Shown here in pieces: positions 5,453-11,278 of a DNA stretch of 11,278 bases. The stretch spans positions 1-11,278 of the forward strand of contig CAZRAX010000019.1 of assembly GCA_964598245.1 (NCBI GenBank), written 5' to 3'. The stretch's first letter is position 1. Every line of letters starts with the position of its first letter. Source of the stretch: JAACPR01 sp964598245 (lineage in GTDB: Bacteria; Patescibacteriota; Minisyncoccia; Phycocordibacterales; JAACPR01). Below the pieces are notes generated by a model. It was not told where the DNA came from, made no database searches, and was given only the letters and a program-made list of their open reading frames with translations. The translations under genes were made by a program, and so were the position numbers.

Positions 5453-7969
5453 ATGTCGATAGTTTCAAAGATTTTTGGTGATCAAAATAAAAAGCTTTTG
5501 AAAGGCTATTATAATCGCTTGCCTGAAATTAATGATTGGGCTGATAAAATTGCTAAACTTTCAGATCAGCAACTAAAAGACAAAACTTCCGAGTTTAAAA
5601 AACGAATTGAAAAAGGAGAAACTCTAGAACAATTATTACCAGAAGCCTTTGCTGTTGTTCGCGAAGCTGCAACCAGAACTCTTGGGGAAAGACATTACGA
5701 TGTTCAATTAATTGGAGGAATGGTAATTCACGATGGAAATATTGCCGAGATGAGAACAGGTGAAGGTAAAACTCTTGTGGCAACTTTGCCTGCATATTTA
5801 AATGCTTTGTCGGGTAAAGGTGTCCATGTTGTTACCGTCAACGATTATTTGGCTCGCCGTGATGCTGTTTGGATGGGACAAATTTATGATTTTCTTGGAC
5901 TTTCTGTTGCTGTAATTAATCAGCAGGCTTCTTATTTATATGACCCAACTCATCAAGAAAAAGATGAGCAAAGAGATGAACAAGGTTCTTATCATATTGT
6001 TTATGATTTTTTGCGACCATCAAAAAGAACAGAAGCCTACGAGGCAGATGTTACTTATGGAACAAATAGTGAATTCGGTTTTGACTATTTACGAGATAAT
6101 ATTGAATATGAAAAAGAAAATTTGCGTCAGTTAAATCATAATTTTGCAATTGTTGATGAAATTGATTCTATTTTAATCGATGAAGCCAGAACTCCTTTGA
6201 TTATTTCCGCGCCTTCCGTTGATGCCGAAGATCTTTATGGTACTTTTGCGACAATTGCCAGAAAGCTTGAACCAGAAACTGATTATACTGTTGATGAAAA
6301 ATTAAAAGCAATCAGCCTAACTGACTCTGGAATTTCTAAAGCAGAAAAAACATTAGGTATAGATAATATTTACACTGAAAAAGGTATCAAATATGTTCAT
6401 CATCTTGAAACAGCGGTTCGTGCCAAAGCCCTTTTTACTCGTGATAAAGATTATGTTATTAAAGACAATGCGGTTGTGATTGTCGATGAATTTACTGGAC
6501 GACTTCAGCCATCTCGTCGTTGGTCAGAAGGACTTCACCAAGCTGTCGAAGCCAAAGAAGGATTAAAGGTTGGACAAGAGTCCAGAACTTTTGCCAGCAT
6601 TACTTATCAAAACTATTTTAGAATGTATGAGAAATTGTCTGGAATGACTGGAACTGCTCAAACTTCTTCAGAAGAATTTTTCAAAGTATACAAATTAGAA
6701 ACTATTGTAATCCCAACTAATAAACCAGTTCAAAGAAAAGATCATAACGATTTAATTTATCAAACTGAAAATGGTAAATGGACAGCCTTAACTCAAAAAA
6801 TTAAAGAAATTCATCAAAAAGGTCAGCCAATTTTGATTGGTACTGTTTCAATTGAAAAAAACGAAGAGCTATCAGATTTTCTAAATCGTGAAGGAATTAA
6901 TCATAATATTTTGAATGCTAAAAATCATGAGAGAGAAGCTGAAATTATTGCTTCTGCTGGTGGACGGGGAGCTGTGACAATTGCAACTAATATGGCTGGT
7001 CGTGGTGTTGATATTAAACTTGGGGGTGTTCCATATAACAAAGAAAAGCAAGACGAAATTCGTGGGCTTGGTGGACTTTATGTTATTGGTACCGAAAGAC
7101 ATGAAGCTCGTCGGATCGATAATCAGCTTCGAGGTCGTTCTGGTCGTCAAGGTGATCCTGGTGAAACTCAATTTTTTGTTTCAATGGAAGATTCTCTAAT
7201 GAGAATTTTTGCTCCGCAAACTCTAAAAGGTGTAATGTCAAAACTTGGTTTGCCAGAAGATCAGCCAATTCAAAATAAATTAATTACTAGATCTCTTGAA
7301 AGTGCTCAAACAAAAATTGAAGGATTTCATTTTGATTCCAGAAAACATATTTTAGAATTTGATAGTGTTCTAAGTTCTCAAAGAGATTCAATTTATAGTC
7401 GTCGACGAAACATTTTACTTTTAAATCAAGAAATGATTGAAAATGAAATTAATGAAGTCATTAATCGTGGCGGGGATGAAATTAAAATGGTAGTTAAAGA
7501 AAAGAAAGAACTTTTAGGAGAAGAAGAATGGTTGAAAACAATTAAAAGAATTTTACTTCAAACCGTTGATACTTTTTGGGTGGATCATTTGGAATTGATG
7601 GATTACACCAGAGCCAGTGTTAATTTGCGTGCTTATGGTCAAAGAGACCCATTAATTGAATACAAAAAAGAAGCCCTTCGTCTTTTCAAAGAAATGAAAG
7701 AAGCAATTTATGAACAAATTATTAGAATTTTGCCAAATATTGGACAAGGAGCTTTCAAAAAAGAAGAAGAAAGATTAAGGGAAACTGTCAAAAAAGCACA
7801 ATTAATTAGTGGGCGAGGCGATTCTTCTGGTTCACCAAAACAAATCATTTCTGAAAAAAAATACGGTCGGAATGAAATAGTTACTATCTACAAAGATGGT
7901 GAGGAAAAAGAAATGAAATATAAAAAAGCAGAATCGCTATTGGCTCTGGGTTGGCAAATCAAAAAATAA
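5453..7969 (+). CDS. secA: Protein translocase ATPase SecA
   Basis: SecA is the motor ATPase that pushes unfolded preproteins through SecYEG. The 838-residue protein has Walker A 'TGEGKT' (residues 102-107), the DEAD-type 'DEIDSILIDEARTP' (235-248), 'TNMAGRGVDI' (512-521) and the arginine-finger motif 'QLRGRSGRQGD' (558-568). The two-helix-finger region 'FWVDHLELMDYTRASVNLRA' follows near 708. Compared with the family as I know it there are three differences. About 30 extra residues sit before 'YEADVTYGTN' (roughly 162-195). The helical-wing region between 'SIYSRRR' and 'TVDTFWVDHL' is some 50 residues shorter than in E. coli. The C-terminal zinc motif CxCxSGx8CH is absent: the tail keeps 'GRN' but continues as 'EIVTIYKDGEEKEMKYKKAE'. 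No Shine-Dalgarno is visible. The next gene begins 16 nt after the stop and is probably cotranscribed. Confidence 0.98.
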   Translation: MSIVSKIFGDQNKKLLKGYYNRLPEINDWADKIAKLSDQQLKDKTSEFKKRIEKGETLEQLLPEAFAVVREAATRTLGERHYDVQLIGGMVIHDGNIAEMRTGEGKTLVATLPAYLNALSGKGVHVVTVNDYLARRDAVWMGQIYDFLGLSVAVINQQASYLYDPTHQEKDEQRDEQGSYHIVYDFLRPSKRTEAYEADVTYGTNSEFGFDYLRDNIEYEKENLRQLNHNFAIVDEIDSILIDEARTPLIISAPSVDAEDLYGTFATIARKLEPETDYTVDEKLKAISLTDSGISKAEKTLGIDNIYTEKGIKYVHHLETAVRAKALFTRDKDYVIKDNAVVIVDEFTGRLQPSRRWSEGLHQAVEAKEGLKVGQESRTFASITYQNYFRMYEKLSGMTGTAQTSSEEFFKVYKLETIVIPTNKPVQRKDHNDLIYQTENGKWTALTQKIKEIHQKGQPILIGTVSIEKNEELSDFLNREGINHNILNAKNHEREAEIIASAGGRGAVTIATNMAGRGVDIKLGGVPYNKEKQDEIRGLGGLYVIGTERHEARRIDNQLRGRSGRQGDPGETQFFVSMEDSLMRIFAPQTLKGVMSKLGLPEDQPIQNKLITRSLESAQTKIEGFHFDSRKHILEFDSVLSSQRDSIYSRRRNILLLNQEMIENEINEVINRGGDEIKMVVKEKKELLGEEEWLKTIKRILLQTVDTFWVDHLELMDYTRASVNLRAYGQRDPLIEYKKEALRLFKEMKEAIYEQIIRILPNIGQGAFKKEEERLRETVKKAQLISGRGDSSGSPKQIISEKKYGRNEIVTIYKDGEEKEMKYKKAESLLALGWQIKK

Positions 7970-7985
7970 GTGTTATTTTGGAGAT

Positions 7986-9116
7986 ATGAAAAAAATACTC
8001 TCACTTTTGGTTTTAGCTATATTTCTGGTACCAAATCATCTTGATGCGGCAGAAATTATTACTAAAACAGAGGTCAATTTAGATCAAAATCAGAATTTTG
8101 AAGAAAATTTGTATATTGGTGCAGTTCGAAGTAAAATTTCTAGTCAAATTGGTTCTGATTTAACTATTTTAGGTGGAGAAAATTATGTCTCCAGTGATGT
8201 CTCGGGTGATGTTTTCATTACTGGTGGCAAAATTAATTTTGATGGTCAAACACAAGGTGACCTGAGGATCATTGGCGGGCAAGTTTCTGTTTCAGGGCAA
8301 GTTTCTGGAGATTTAATTATTGTTGGAGCTGAAGTTTTTGTTAGCAAAGAAGCTGTTTTGGAAAGTGATATTTTATTGGTTGGTGGAAAAATTAATTTTG
8401 AAAGTAATTCCAATCAGAATTTGAAAATTATTTCTGGGGAAACTTATTTGAATGGTCAAGTTAATGGTCAATCTGAAATCACAACTCAATCTCTGGTTCT
8501 TGGTTTGGATGCTGTGATTGATGGGGAATTCGCTTATTATTCACCACAAAAATTTAATGAAGATTCTGGTGCGGAAATTTTAGGTTCTATTAGTTATAAC
8601 AAAATTAACGCTTTACAAGATACTGGAATTGTCAAAAAGACGGTTGTTAATCTGTTGAGTTTTTGGTTGTTATTGAGATTTATTACAACTTTGATTATTG
8701 GTTTGATTTTGGTTTATGTTTTCAAGGTTTTTGCGGTAGAGGTTAATAATTTGTTTACAAAATCATTTTTGAAGTCTCTGTTGGTTGGATTTTTATCAGT
8801 TATTTCGTTGCCAATTATTATCACTCTATTTTTGGTTAGCTTAGTGGCGATGCCGATTGGCTTTTTGATTTTATTGGCATTTATTTTTGCTTGGATTATC
8901 GCACCGGCGATTGTTGGTGTTTTCTTGGGTTCATGGACTAGGAAAATGTTTGGTAAATCACAAGAATATATTGTTGATTTTCATAGTGTCGCTTTGGGAG
9001 TTGTTTTATACACATTATTGCAATTTGTTTATTGGGGAGAATTTATAAAATTTATTCTAATTCTTGTTGCGTTAGGGGCAATTGCTAGGTATCTTCGACT
9101 GCAGATTTTTAAGTAA
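7986..9116 (+). CDS. Exported bactofilin-like beta-helix protein with C-terminal membrane domain
   Basis: The 376-residue protein opens with a Sec signal peptide (KK, a hydrophobic core, probable cleavage near residue 22 after 'LDAA'). Residues about 50-190 are short Gly-rich beta repeats of roughly 18-20 residues, such as 'GDVFITGGKINFDGQTQ', 'GDLRIIGGQVSVSGQVS' and 'GDLIIVGAEVFVS', the pattern of bactofilins (polymer-forming cytoskeletal proteins). From about 215 on there are roughly five hydrophobic segments ending in a short basic tail. Bactofilins are usually cytoplasmic scaffolds; here the signal peptide and membrane domain would place the beta-helix outside the membrane. It follows secA by 16 nt, probably in one operon, and should be a SecA client. 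A role in envelope shape or scaffolding is an inference. GGAG lies only 2 nt before the ATG, too close for a normal ribosome binding site. Confidence 0.75.
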   Translation: MKKILSLLVLAIFLVPNHLDAAEIITKTEVNLDQNQNFEENLYIGAVRSKISSQIGSDLTILGGENYVSSDVSGDVFITGGKINFDGQTQGDLRIIGGQVSVSGQVSGDLIIVGAEVFVSKEAVLESDILLVGGKINFESNSNQNLKIISGETYLNGQVNGQSEITTQSLVLGLDAVIDGEFAYYSPQKFNEDSGAEILGSISYNKINALQDTGIVKKTVVNLLSFWLLLRFITTLIIGLILVYVFKVFAVEVNNLFTKSFLKSLLVGFLSVISLPIIITLFLVSLVAMPIGFLILLAFIFAWIIAPAIVGVFLGSWTRKMFGKSQEYIVDFHSVALGVVLYTLLQFVYWGEFIKFILILVALGAIARYLRLQIFK

Positions 9117-9124
9117 AGTTTTGT

Positions 9125-9130
9125 TAAAAT
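9125..9130 (+). promoter_or_regulatory. Possible -10 just upstream of the MYG1-family gene
   Basis: TAAAAT ends 8 nt before the ATG at 9139, so a transcript from it would be almost leaderless. No clear -35 is seen, and the gene may instead be read from secA. In AT-rich DNA this match is weak on its own. Confidence 0.25.
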
Positions 9131-9138
9131 CAATTCTA

Positions 9139-10098
9139 ATGAAAAAAATAAAATTAGTAACCCATAGTGGCAAGTTCCATGCTGATGATGTCTTTGCAAC
9201 AGCAATTTTATCCATTTTGTTTGAAAAAAAAGGTCAAGAATTTGAAGTTATTCGCAGTCGTGATCCAGAACTAATCGAATCTGGTGACATTGTTTATGAT
9301 AATGGAACAAAATATGATCCTGATCAGAATTTTTTTGATCATCACCAAAAAGGTGGAGCAGGAGAGCGAGAAAATAGTGTTCCATATGCGGCCTTTGGTT
9401 TGATTTGGAAACATTATGGTAAAGAATTAATTAGCCAATATTTTAATGATATTGATGAAAATTCAGACTCAAAACAGTCTTTAAATCAAAAAGAAATAGA
9501 TCAAATTCATCAATTAATTGATCAACACCTAGTTCAATCGGTTGATGCATCCGATACTGGTTATGAAGATTTTAAATCAAACAAAAATGCAGAATTAAGA
9601 AATTATCTAATGGATTCAATTTCAACCGATTTTAACCCAACTTCAGAGGAAGGTTATCAAGAATCTTTTGATTTATTTATCCAAAATGTTGAAATTTTTA
9701 AACAAATTTTAATTCGTAATCTAATTAGGACAAAAGTCAAAATCAAAGATTTTCAAAAAGTAGAACAGGCTTATCAGGAATCTGAAGATAAAAGAATTAT
9801 TATTTTGGAAAAAGGCTGGTCATGGAAAGAAGTTTTAATTGAAAAGCCAGAGCCGTTGTTCGTCATTTTCCCAACAATTGATACTGATGGATTTATTATT
9901 CAGACGGTAAATAAAAAATTAACAGGTTATGAAACTAGGAAATCCTTTCCAGAAAGTTGGCGAGGAAAAACAAATAAAGATTTGGAAAAAGAAACGGGAA
10001 TTAGTGGATCAAAATTTTGTCATTCTACTGGATTTATGGCAGTTGCCGAGAAATTAGACCAAGCAGTAGAGTTGGCTAAAGTCGCTGTGGATAAATAG
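9139..10098 (+). CDS. MYG1 family (UPF0160) metal-dependent hydrolase / putative exonuclease
   Basis: The 319-residue protein matches the MYG1 family from end to end. 'THSGKFHADDVFATAIL' (His9, His14, Asp16, Asp17) opens the metal site, 'YDNGTKYDP' and 'FFDHHQKGG' (Asp67-His68-His69) give the DHH-like motif, and the C-terminal block has 'GWSWKEV', 'FPESWRGK' and 'FCHSTGFMAVA'. The family is related to DHH phosphoesterases; eukaryotic MYG1 is reported to be a 3'-5' RNA exonuclease, while bacterial members are little studied, so RNA or nucleotide hydrolysis is inferred. An in-frame ATG at 9082 would add 19 residues and overlap the previous gene; 9139 (MKKIKLVTHSG) fits the family start. It begins 22 nt after the bactofilin-like gene, with no terminator between. 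Its last codons contain TGTGGATAA, probably by chance. Confidence 0.9.
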   Translation: MKKIKLVTHSGKFHADDVFATAILSILFEKKGQEFEVIRSRDPELIESGDIVYDNGTKYDPDQNFFDHHQKGGAGERENSVPYAAFGLIWKHYGKELISQYFNDIDENSDSKQSLNQKEIDQIHQLIDQHLVQSVDASDTGYEDFKSNKNAELRNYLMDSISTDFNPTSEEGYQESFDLFIQNVEIFKQILIRNLIRTKVKIKDFQKVEQAYQESEDKRIIILEKGWSWKEVLIEKPEPLFVIFPTIDTDGFIIQTVNKKLTGYETRKSFPESWRGKTNKDLEKETGISGSKFCHSTGFMAVAEKLDQAVELAKVAVDK

Positions 10099-10123
10099 TT
10101 GTGTATTAAAATGTTATAAAGGG

Positions 10124-10129
10124 TATAAT
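10124..10129 (+). promoter_or_regulatory. Pilin promoter with perfect -10 TATAAT
   Basis: An exact TATAAT lies 80 nt upstream of the pilin ATG. TTGTGT at 10099-10104 could be the -35, but the 19-bp spacer is long. The predicted start near 10136 is just before the hairpin at 10138, so the hairpin would form the extreme 5' end of the mRNA. Confidence 0.6.
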
Positions 10130-10137
10130 ACTTGGGT

Positions 10138-10180
10138 AAGCTTAATATGACTTTCGGCCGAGAGTCGACATTATTAGCTT
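10138..10180 (+). other. Structured 5' leader hairpin of the pilin mRNA
   Basis: AAGC (10138-10141) pairs with GCTT (10177-10180), TAATA (10143-10147) with TATTA (10172-10176), and GACTTTC (10149-10155) with GAGAGTC (10160-10166, one G-U) around a GGCC loop. About 17 pairs form, with one bulged T on the 5' side and small bulges on the 3' side. There is no T run after it, so it is not a terminator. Some 29 AT-rich nt without a Shine-Dalgarno follow before the ATG. It may stabilise the mRNA or control translation. I recognise no riboswitch class. Confidence 0.5.
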
Positions 10181-10209
10181 TTAATAAAAATTAAAATTAA
10201 AATTAAATT

Positions 10210-10623
10210 ATGAATAACAAAGGTTTTACATTGATTGAACTTCTAGTCGTTATCGCGATTATCGGAATTCTTTCATCAATTGTTTTAGCTTCATTAAATA
10301 CTGCGAGGGATAAGGGTTCTGACGCGTCAGCAAAAGCTAGTATGAGTAGTATTCGTGCAGATGCTGAATTATCCTATGATGATAATAATCGGAGTTATGG
10401 AAATGTTTGTACAGATGTAGTGGCATTAACTAATGCTGCTGAGGCTGCTACTGGTAATGCTGTTGACTGTGTGAGTAACACTGGCGCTAATAACGGTTGG
10501 GGTGCAGAAGTGCAGTTAAGATCAGGAGATTTTTTCTGTGTTGATTTTACTGGATCTGCTACAACAAGCCCATCAACATTTAATCTTCAGAATACTTCAA
10601 CAACAACAATGTCTTGTATATAA
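10210..10623 (+). CDS. Type IV pilin-like protein (prepilin, GspG/PilA type)
   Basis: The 137-residue protein begins with a class III prepilin signal, MNNKG followed by FTLIELLVVIAIIGILSSI. Prepilin peptidase would cut after Gly5 and leave Phe1 with the conserved Glu at +5 of the mature chain; the hydrophobic helix anchors the subunit in the membrane and then forms the fibre core. The globular part is rich in Ala, Ser, Thr and Asn and has four cysteines (67, 87, 110, 136), enough for two disulfides, with Cys136 next to the C-terminus as in many minor and major pilins. The gene is monocistronic, with its own promoter, leader hairpin and terminator, as expected for an abundant subunit. No other pilus gene is in the window. 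A pseudopilin of a secretion or uptake system is the alternative. Confidence 0.93.
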   Translation: MNNKGFTLIELLVVIAIIGILSSIVLASLNTARDKGSDASAKASMSSIRADAELSYDDNNRSYGNVCTDVVALTNAAEAATGNAVDCVSNTGANNGWGAEVQLRSGDFFCVDFTGSATTSPSTFNLQNTSTTTMSCI

Positions 10624-10648
10624 TTTAAATTTTTAAATTACTTACCAA

Positions 10649-10686
10649 AAAAACCACCACGCACCCGCGCGGTGGTTTTTGTTTTT
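10649..10686 (+). terminator. Intrinsic terminator of the pilin gene
   Basis: AAAAACCACC (10649-10658) pairs with GGTGGTTTTT (10671-10680), and after one mismatch CGC pairs with GCG around ACCC. The T run continues past one G. It is a strong stem, usable in both directions. Confidence 0.88.
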
Positions 10687-10705
10687 CCAAATTTCGCCAA
10701 ATTAT

Positions 10706-10758
10706 TTTATCAAAACTTTAGTCCGATTTGCTCTAATTTCTTGATGCACAAAAATTTT
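10706..10758 (+). repeat. 53-bp direct repeat, copy 1 (pemK promoter and first codons)
   Basis: This segment is identical to 11226-11278, exactly 520 bp further on. It spans about 38 bp upstream of the pemK ATG, including the -10-like TCTAAT, and the first five codons (MHKNF). The match breaks at its left end (T here, C in copy 2); its right limit is unknown because copy 2 reaches the window end. Confidence 0.95.
10729..10737 (+). promoter_or_regulatory. Extended -10 promoter of the pemK-like gene
   Basis: TGCTCTAAT: a TG one base before TCTAAT (10732-10737), ending 6 nt before the ATG at 10744, so the mRNA would be leaderless. It lies inside the 53-bp repeat and is therefore present again at 11249-11257. 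Confidence 0.4.
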
Positions 10759-11133
10759 GATCAGTGGAATGAAGCCAAGAAGGGGGTTGATAAAGAATTA
10801 AATCGCCCGTTTTCTTGTCATGAAGGGGATATTTGGTGGTGTAATCTGGGTTTAAATATCGGTAATGAGCAAAATGGTTGTGGAAATCAATTTGAAAGAC
10901 CAATTTTAATTTTAAAAGCGTTTAGTTTAAATACTTTTCTTGCTGTCCCCCTAACTACTTCTGAACAAAAACATAAATATCGATTTGATATTGGAATAAT
11001 TAATAACAAAAAAGCCAAAGCAATAATCTCTCAAGTAAAAGTTTTAGATACAAAAAGATTAGCCGAAATTATTTGTTCTCTTGATAGTAAAATTTTTTAC
11101 CAAATAAGAAAAACCGTCAGAGAATTTTTCTAA
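10744..11133 (+). CDS. PemK/MazF-family toxin-like protein
   Basis: The 129-residue protein has the MazF/PemK fold pattern: 'GDIWW' (28-32), 'GNEQNGCGNQFERPILIL' (40-57, Arg52 at the position of the catalytic Arg), 'FLAVPLTTS' (65-73, Thr71/72) and 'ISQVKVLDTKRL' (95-106). MazF relatives are ribosome-independent mRNA endoribonucleases. About 27 extra residues ('FDQWNEAKK...') precede the domain. No antitoxin gene of the MazE type is adjacent upstream, which is unusual for a toxin. The start at 10744 is preferred because the in-frame ATG at 10672 lies inside the pilin terminator. The terminator stem overlaps the last codons and the stop. An antisense RNA appears to end in the same place. The protein may be an active toxin with an antitoxin elsewhere, an RNA-controlled toxin, or a domesticated RNase. 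Confidence 0.85.
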   Translation: MHKNFDQWNEAKKGVDKELNRPFSCHEGDIWWCNLGLNIGNEQNGCGNQFERPILILKAFSLNTFLAVPLTTSEQKHKYRFDIGIINNKKAKAIISQVKVLDTKRLAEIICSLDSKIFYQIRKTVREFF

Positions 11134-11183
11134 CGGTTTTTCTGCTTTTCTCCCTCTTTCGAGGGCGGGCCAAAGGCACTTGT
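11105..11183 (-). ncRNA. Putative antisense small RNA overlapping the pemK 3' end
   Basis: A near-consensus promoter on the minus strand would start a transcript near 11183 that meets the bidirectional terminator and ends near 11105, about 79 nt. Read on this strand it contains CCCTC-GAAA-GAGGG (11165-11152), a stem closed by a GNRA tetraloop, which is typical of structured RNA and appears only on this strand (TTTC on the other). About 29 nt are complementary to the last codons of pemK. No ORF of note is present. Role unknown; control of pemK mRNA is the obvious hypothesis. Confidence 0.55.
11109..11143 (+). terminator. Bidirectional terminator overlapping the 3' end of pemK
   Basis: AAAAACCGT (11109-11117) pairs with ACGGTTTTT (11133-11141), a 9-bp stem around a 15-nt loop that can itself pair partly. 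T runs follow on both strands (TTTTT on plus; TTTTT then CTTATTT on minus). The stem begins inside the last nine codons of pemK and includes the final A of its stop codon. Confidence 0.8.
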
Positions 11184-11189
11184 ACTCTT

Positions 11190-11217
11190 ATCATACCAAA
11201 CCCAATTTATCTGTCAA
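11190..11217 (-). promoter_or_regulatory. Near-consensus sigma70 promoter on the minus strand
   Basis: On the minus strand: a perfect TTGACA (11217-11212), a 16-bp spacer and TATGAT (11195-11190, 5 of 6), with an extended-10 TG one base upstream. It is the best promoter match in the window and points back towards pemK. Confidence 0.7.
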
Positions 11218-11225
11218 AATAAAAC

Positions 11226-11278
11226 TTTATCAAAACTTTAGTCCGATTTGCTCTAATTTCTTGATGCACAAAAATTTT
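11226..11278 (+). repeat. 53-bp direct repeat, copy 2 (runs off the window end)
   Basis: Identical to 10706-10758 over its whole visible length and cut by the window edge, so the true repeat may be longer. It starts 8 bp beyond the -35 of the minus-strand promoter. Confidence 0.95.
11264..11278 (+). CDS. Possible start of a second pemK-like gene (first five codons only)
   Basis: Copy 2 of the repeat places an ATG and four codons (MHKNF) after the same -10-like TCTAAT as in pemK. If the repeat is real, a paralogous PemK-like gene probably follows; if it is an assembly overlap, this feature does not exist. Confidence 0.3.

Noticed and set aside
9082..9138. Longer N-terminus for the MYG1-family protein from an ATG at 9082
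   Set aside because: It overlaps the preceding gene, and the added residues are the out-of-frame end of that gene; the family starts directly before 'THSGKFHADD'.
10672..10743. Longer N-terminus for the PemK-like protein from an ATG at 10672
   Set aside because: It begins inside the pilin terminator hairpin and adds 24 unrelated residues.
1..11278. Recoding of TGA, suggested by the absence of TGA stops (all visible stops are TAA or TAG)
   Set aside because: Every conserved gene, including the 838-codon secA, reads through fully with the standard code and uses normal Gly and Trp codons. With ten genes in AT-rich DNA the lack of TGA stops is not informative.

Overview
The window looks like a chromosomal segment of a Candidate Phyla Radiation (Patescibacteria) bacterium. 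This is an inference from several features together: strongly AT-rich DNA, short intergenic gaps, few Shine-Dalgarno motifs, a compact SecA with an insertion near its Walker region and no C-terminal zinc motif, a stand-alone type IV pilin, a PemK-like gene, a Wzy/WaaL-type membrane protein with a TPR tail, a short lysine/arginine-rich histone-H1-like protein and a MYG1 protein. The standard bacterial code fits every gene; all visible stops are TAA or TAG.

Region 1-4630 is a surface-polysaccharide locus. It holds the 3' end of an unidentified gene that faintly resembles sulfotransferases, a capsular-type glycosyltransferase, a Wzx-like flippase on the minus strand, and a large Wzy/WaaL-type polymerase or ligase with TPRs. 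The first 1.1 kb is visibly poorer in G+C than the rest. Its glycosyltransferase runs 69 bp tail-to-tail into the flippase, which suggests a recombination junction.

Region 4631-5173 has no protein gene of normal size. It carries two consecutive promoter-to-terminator units that look like small RNAs, RNA-A at about 4679-4738 and RNA-B at about 4865-4983. RNA-B folds into a 16-bp helix capped by a small hairpin. A 22-nt stretch covering that apical hairpin can pair with 25 nt of RNA-A (21 pairs). This is the most striking unexplained feature of the window.

Region 5174-10098 is core and envelope: the basic DNA-binding protein with its own terminator, then secA, a signal-peptide-bearing bactofilin-like membrane protein and a MYG1-family hydrolase, all on the plus strand and closely spaced. 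SecA would export both the bactofilin-like protein and the pilin downstream.

Region 10099-11278 holds a monocistronic type IV pilin with a perfect TATAAT and a structured leader, then a PemK/MazF-like gene. A consensus-like promoter on the minus strand downstream of pemK appears to drive a roughly 80-nt RNA that ends in a shared bidirectional terminator and is antisense to the last codons of pemK. A 53-bp sequence holding the pemK promoter and first five codons recurs exactly 520 bp later and runs off the window end. This implies either a second pemK-like gene or an assembly artefact.

Several genes (wzy-like, secA, MYG1, pemK) have a -10-like hexamer ending only 6-12 nt before the start codon, which suggests frequent leaderless or near-leaderless transcription.
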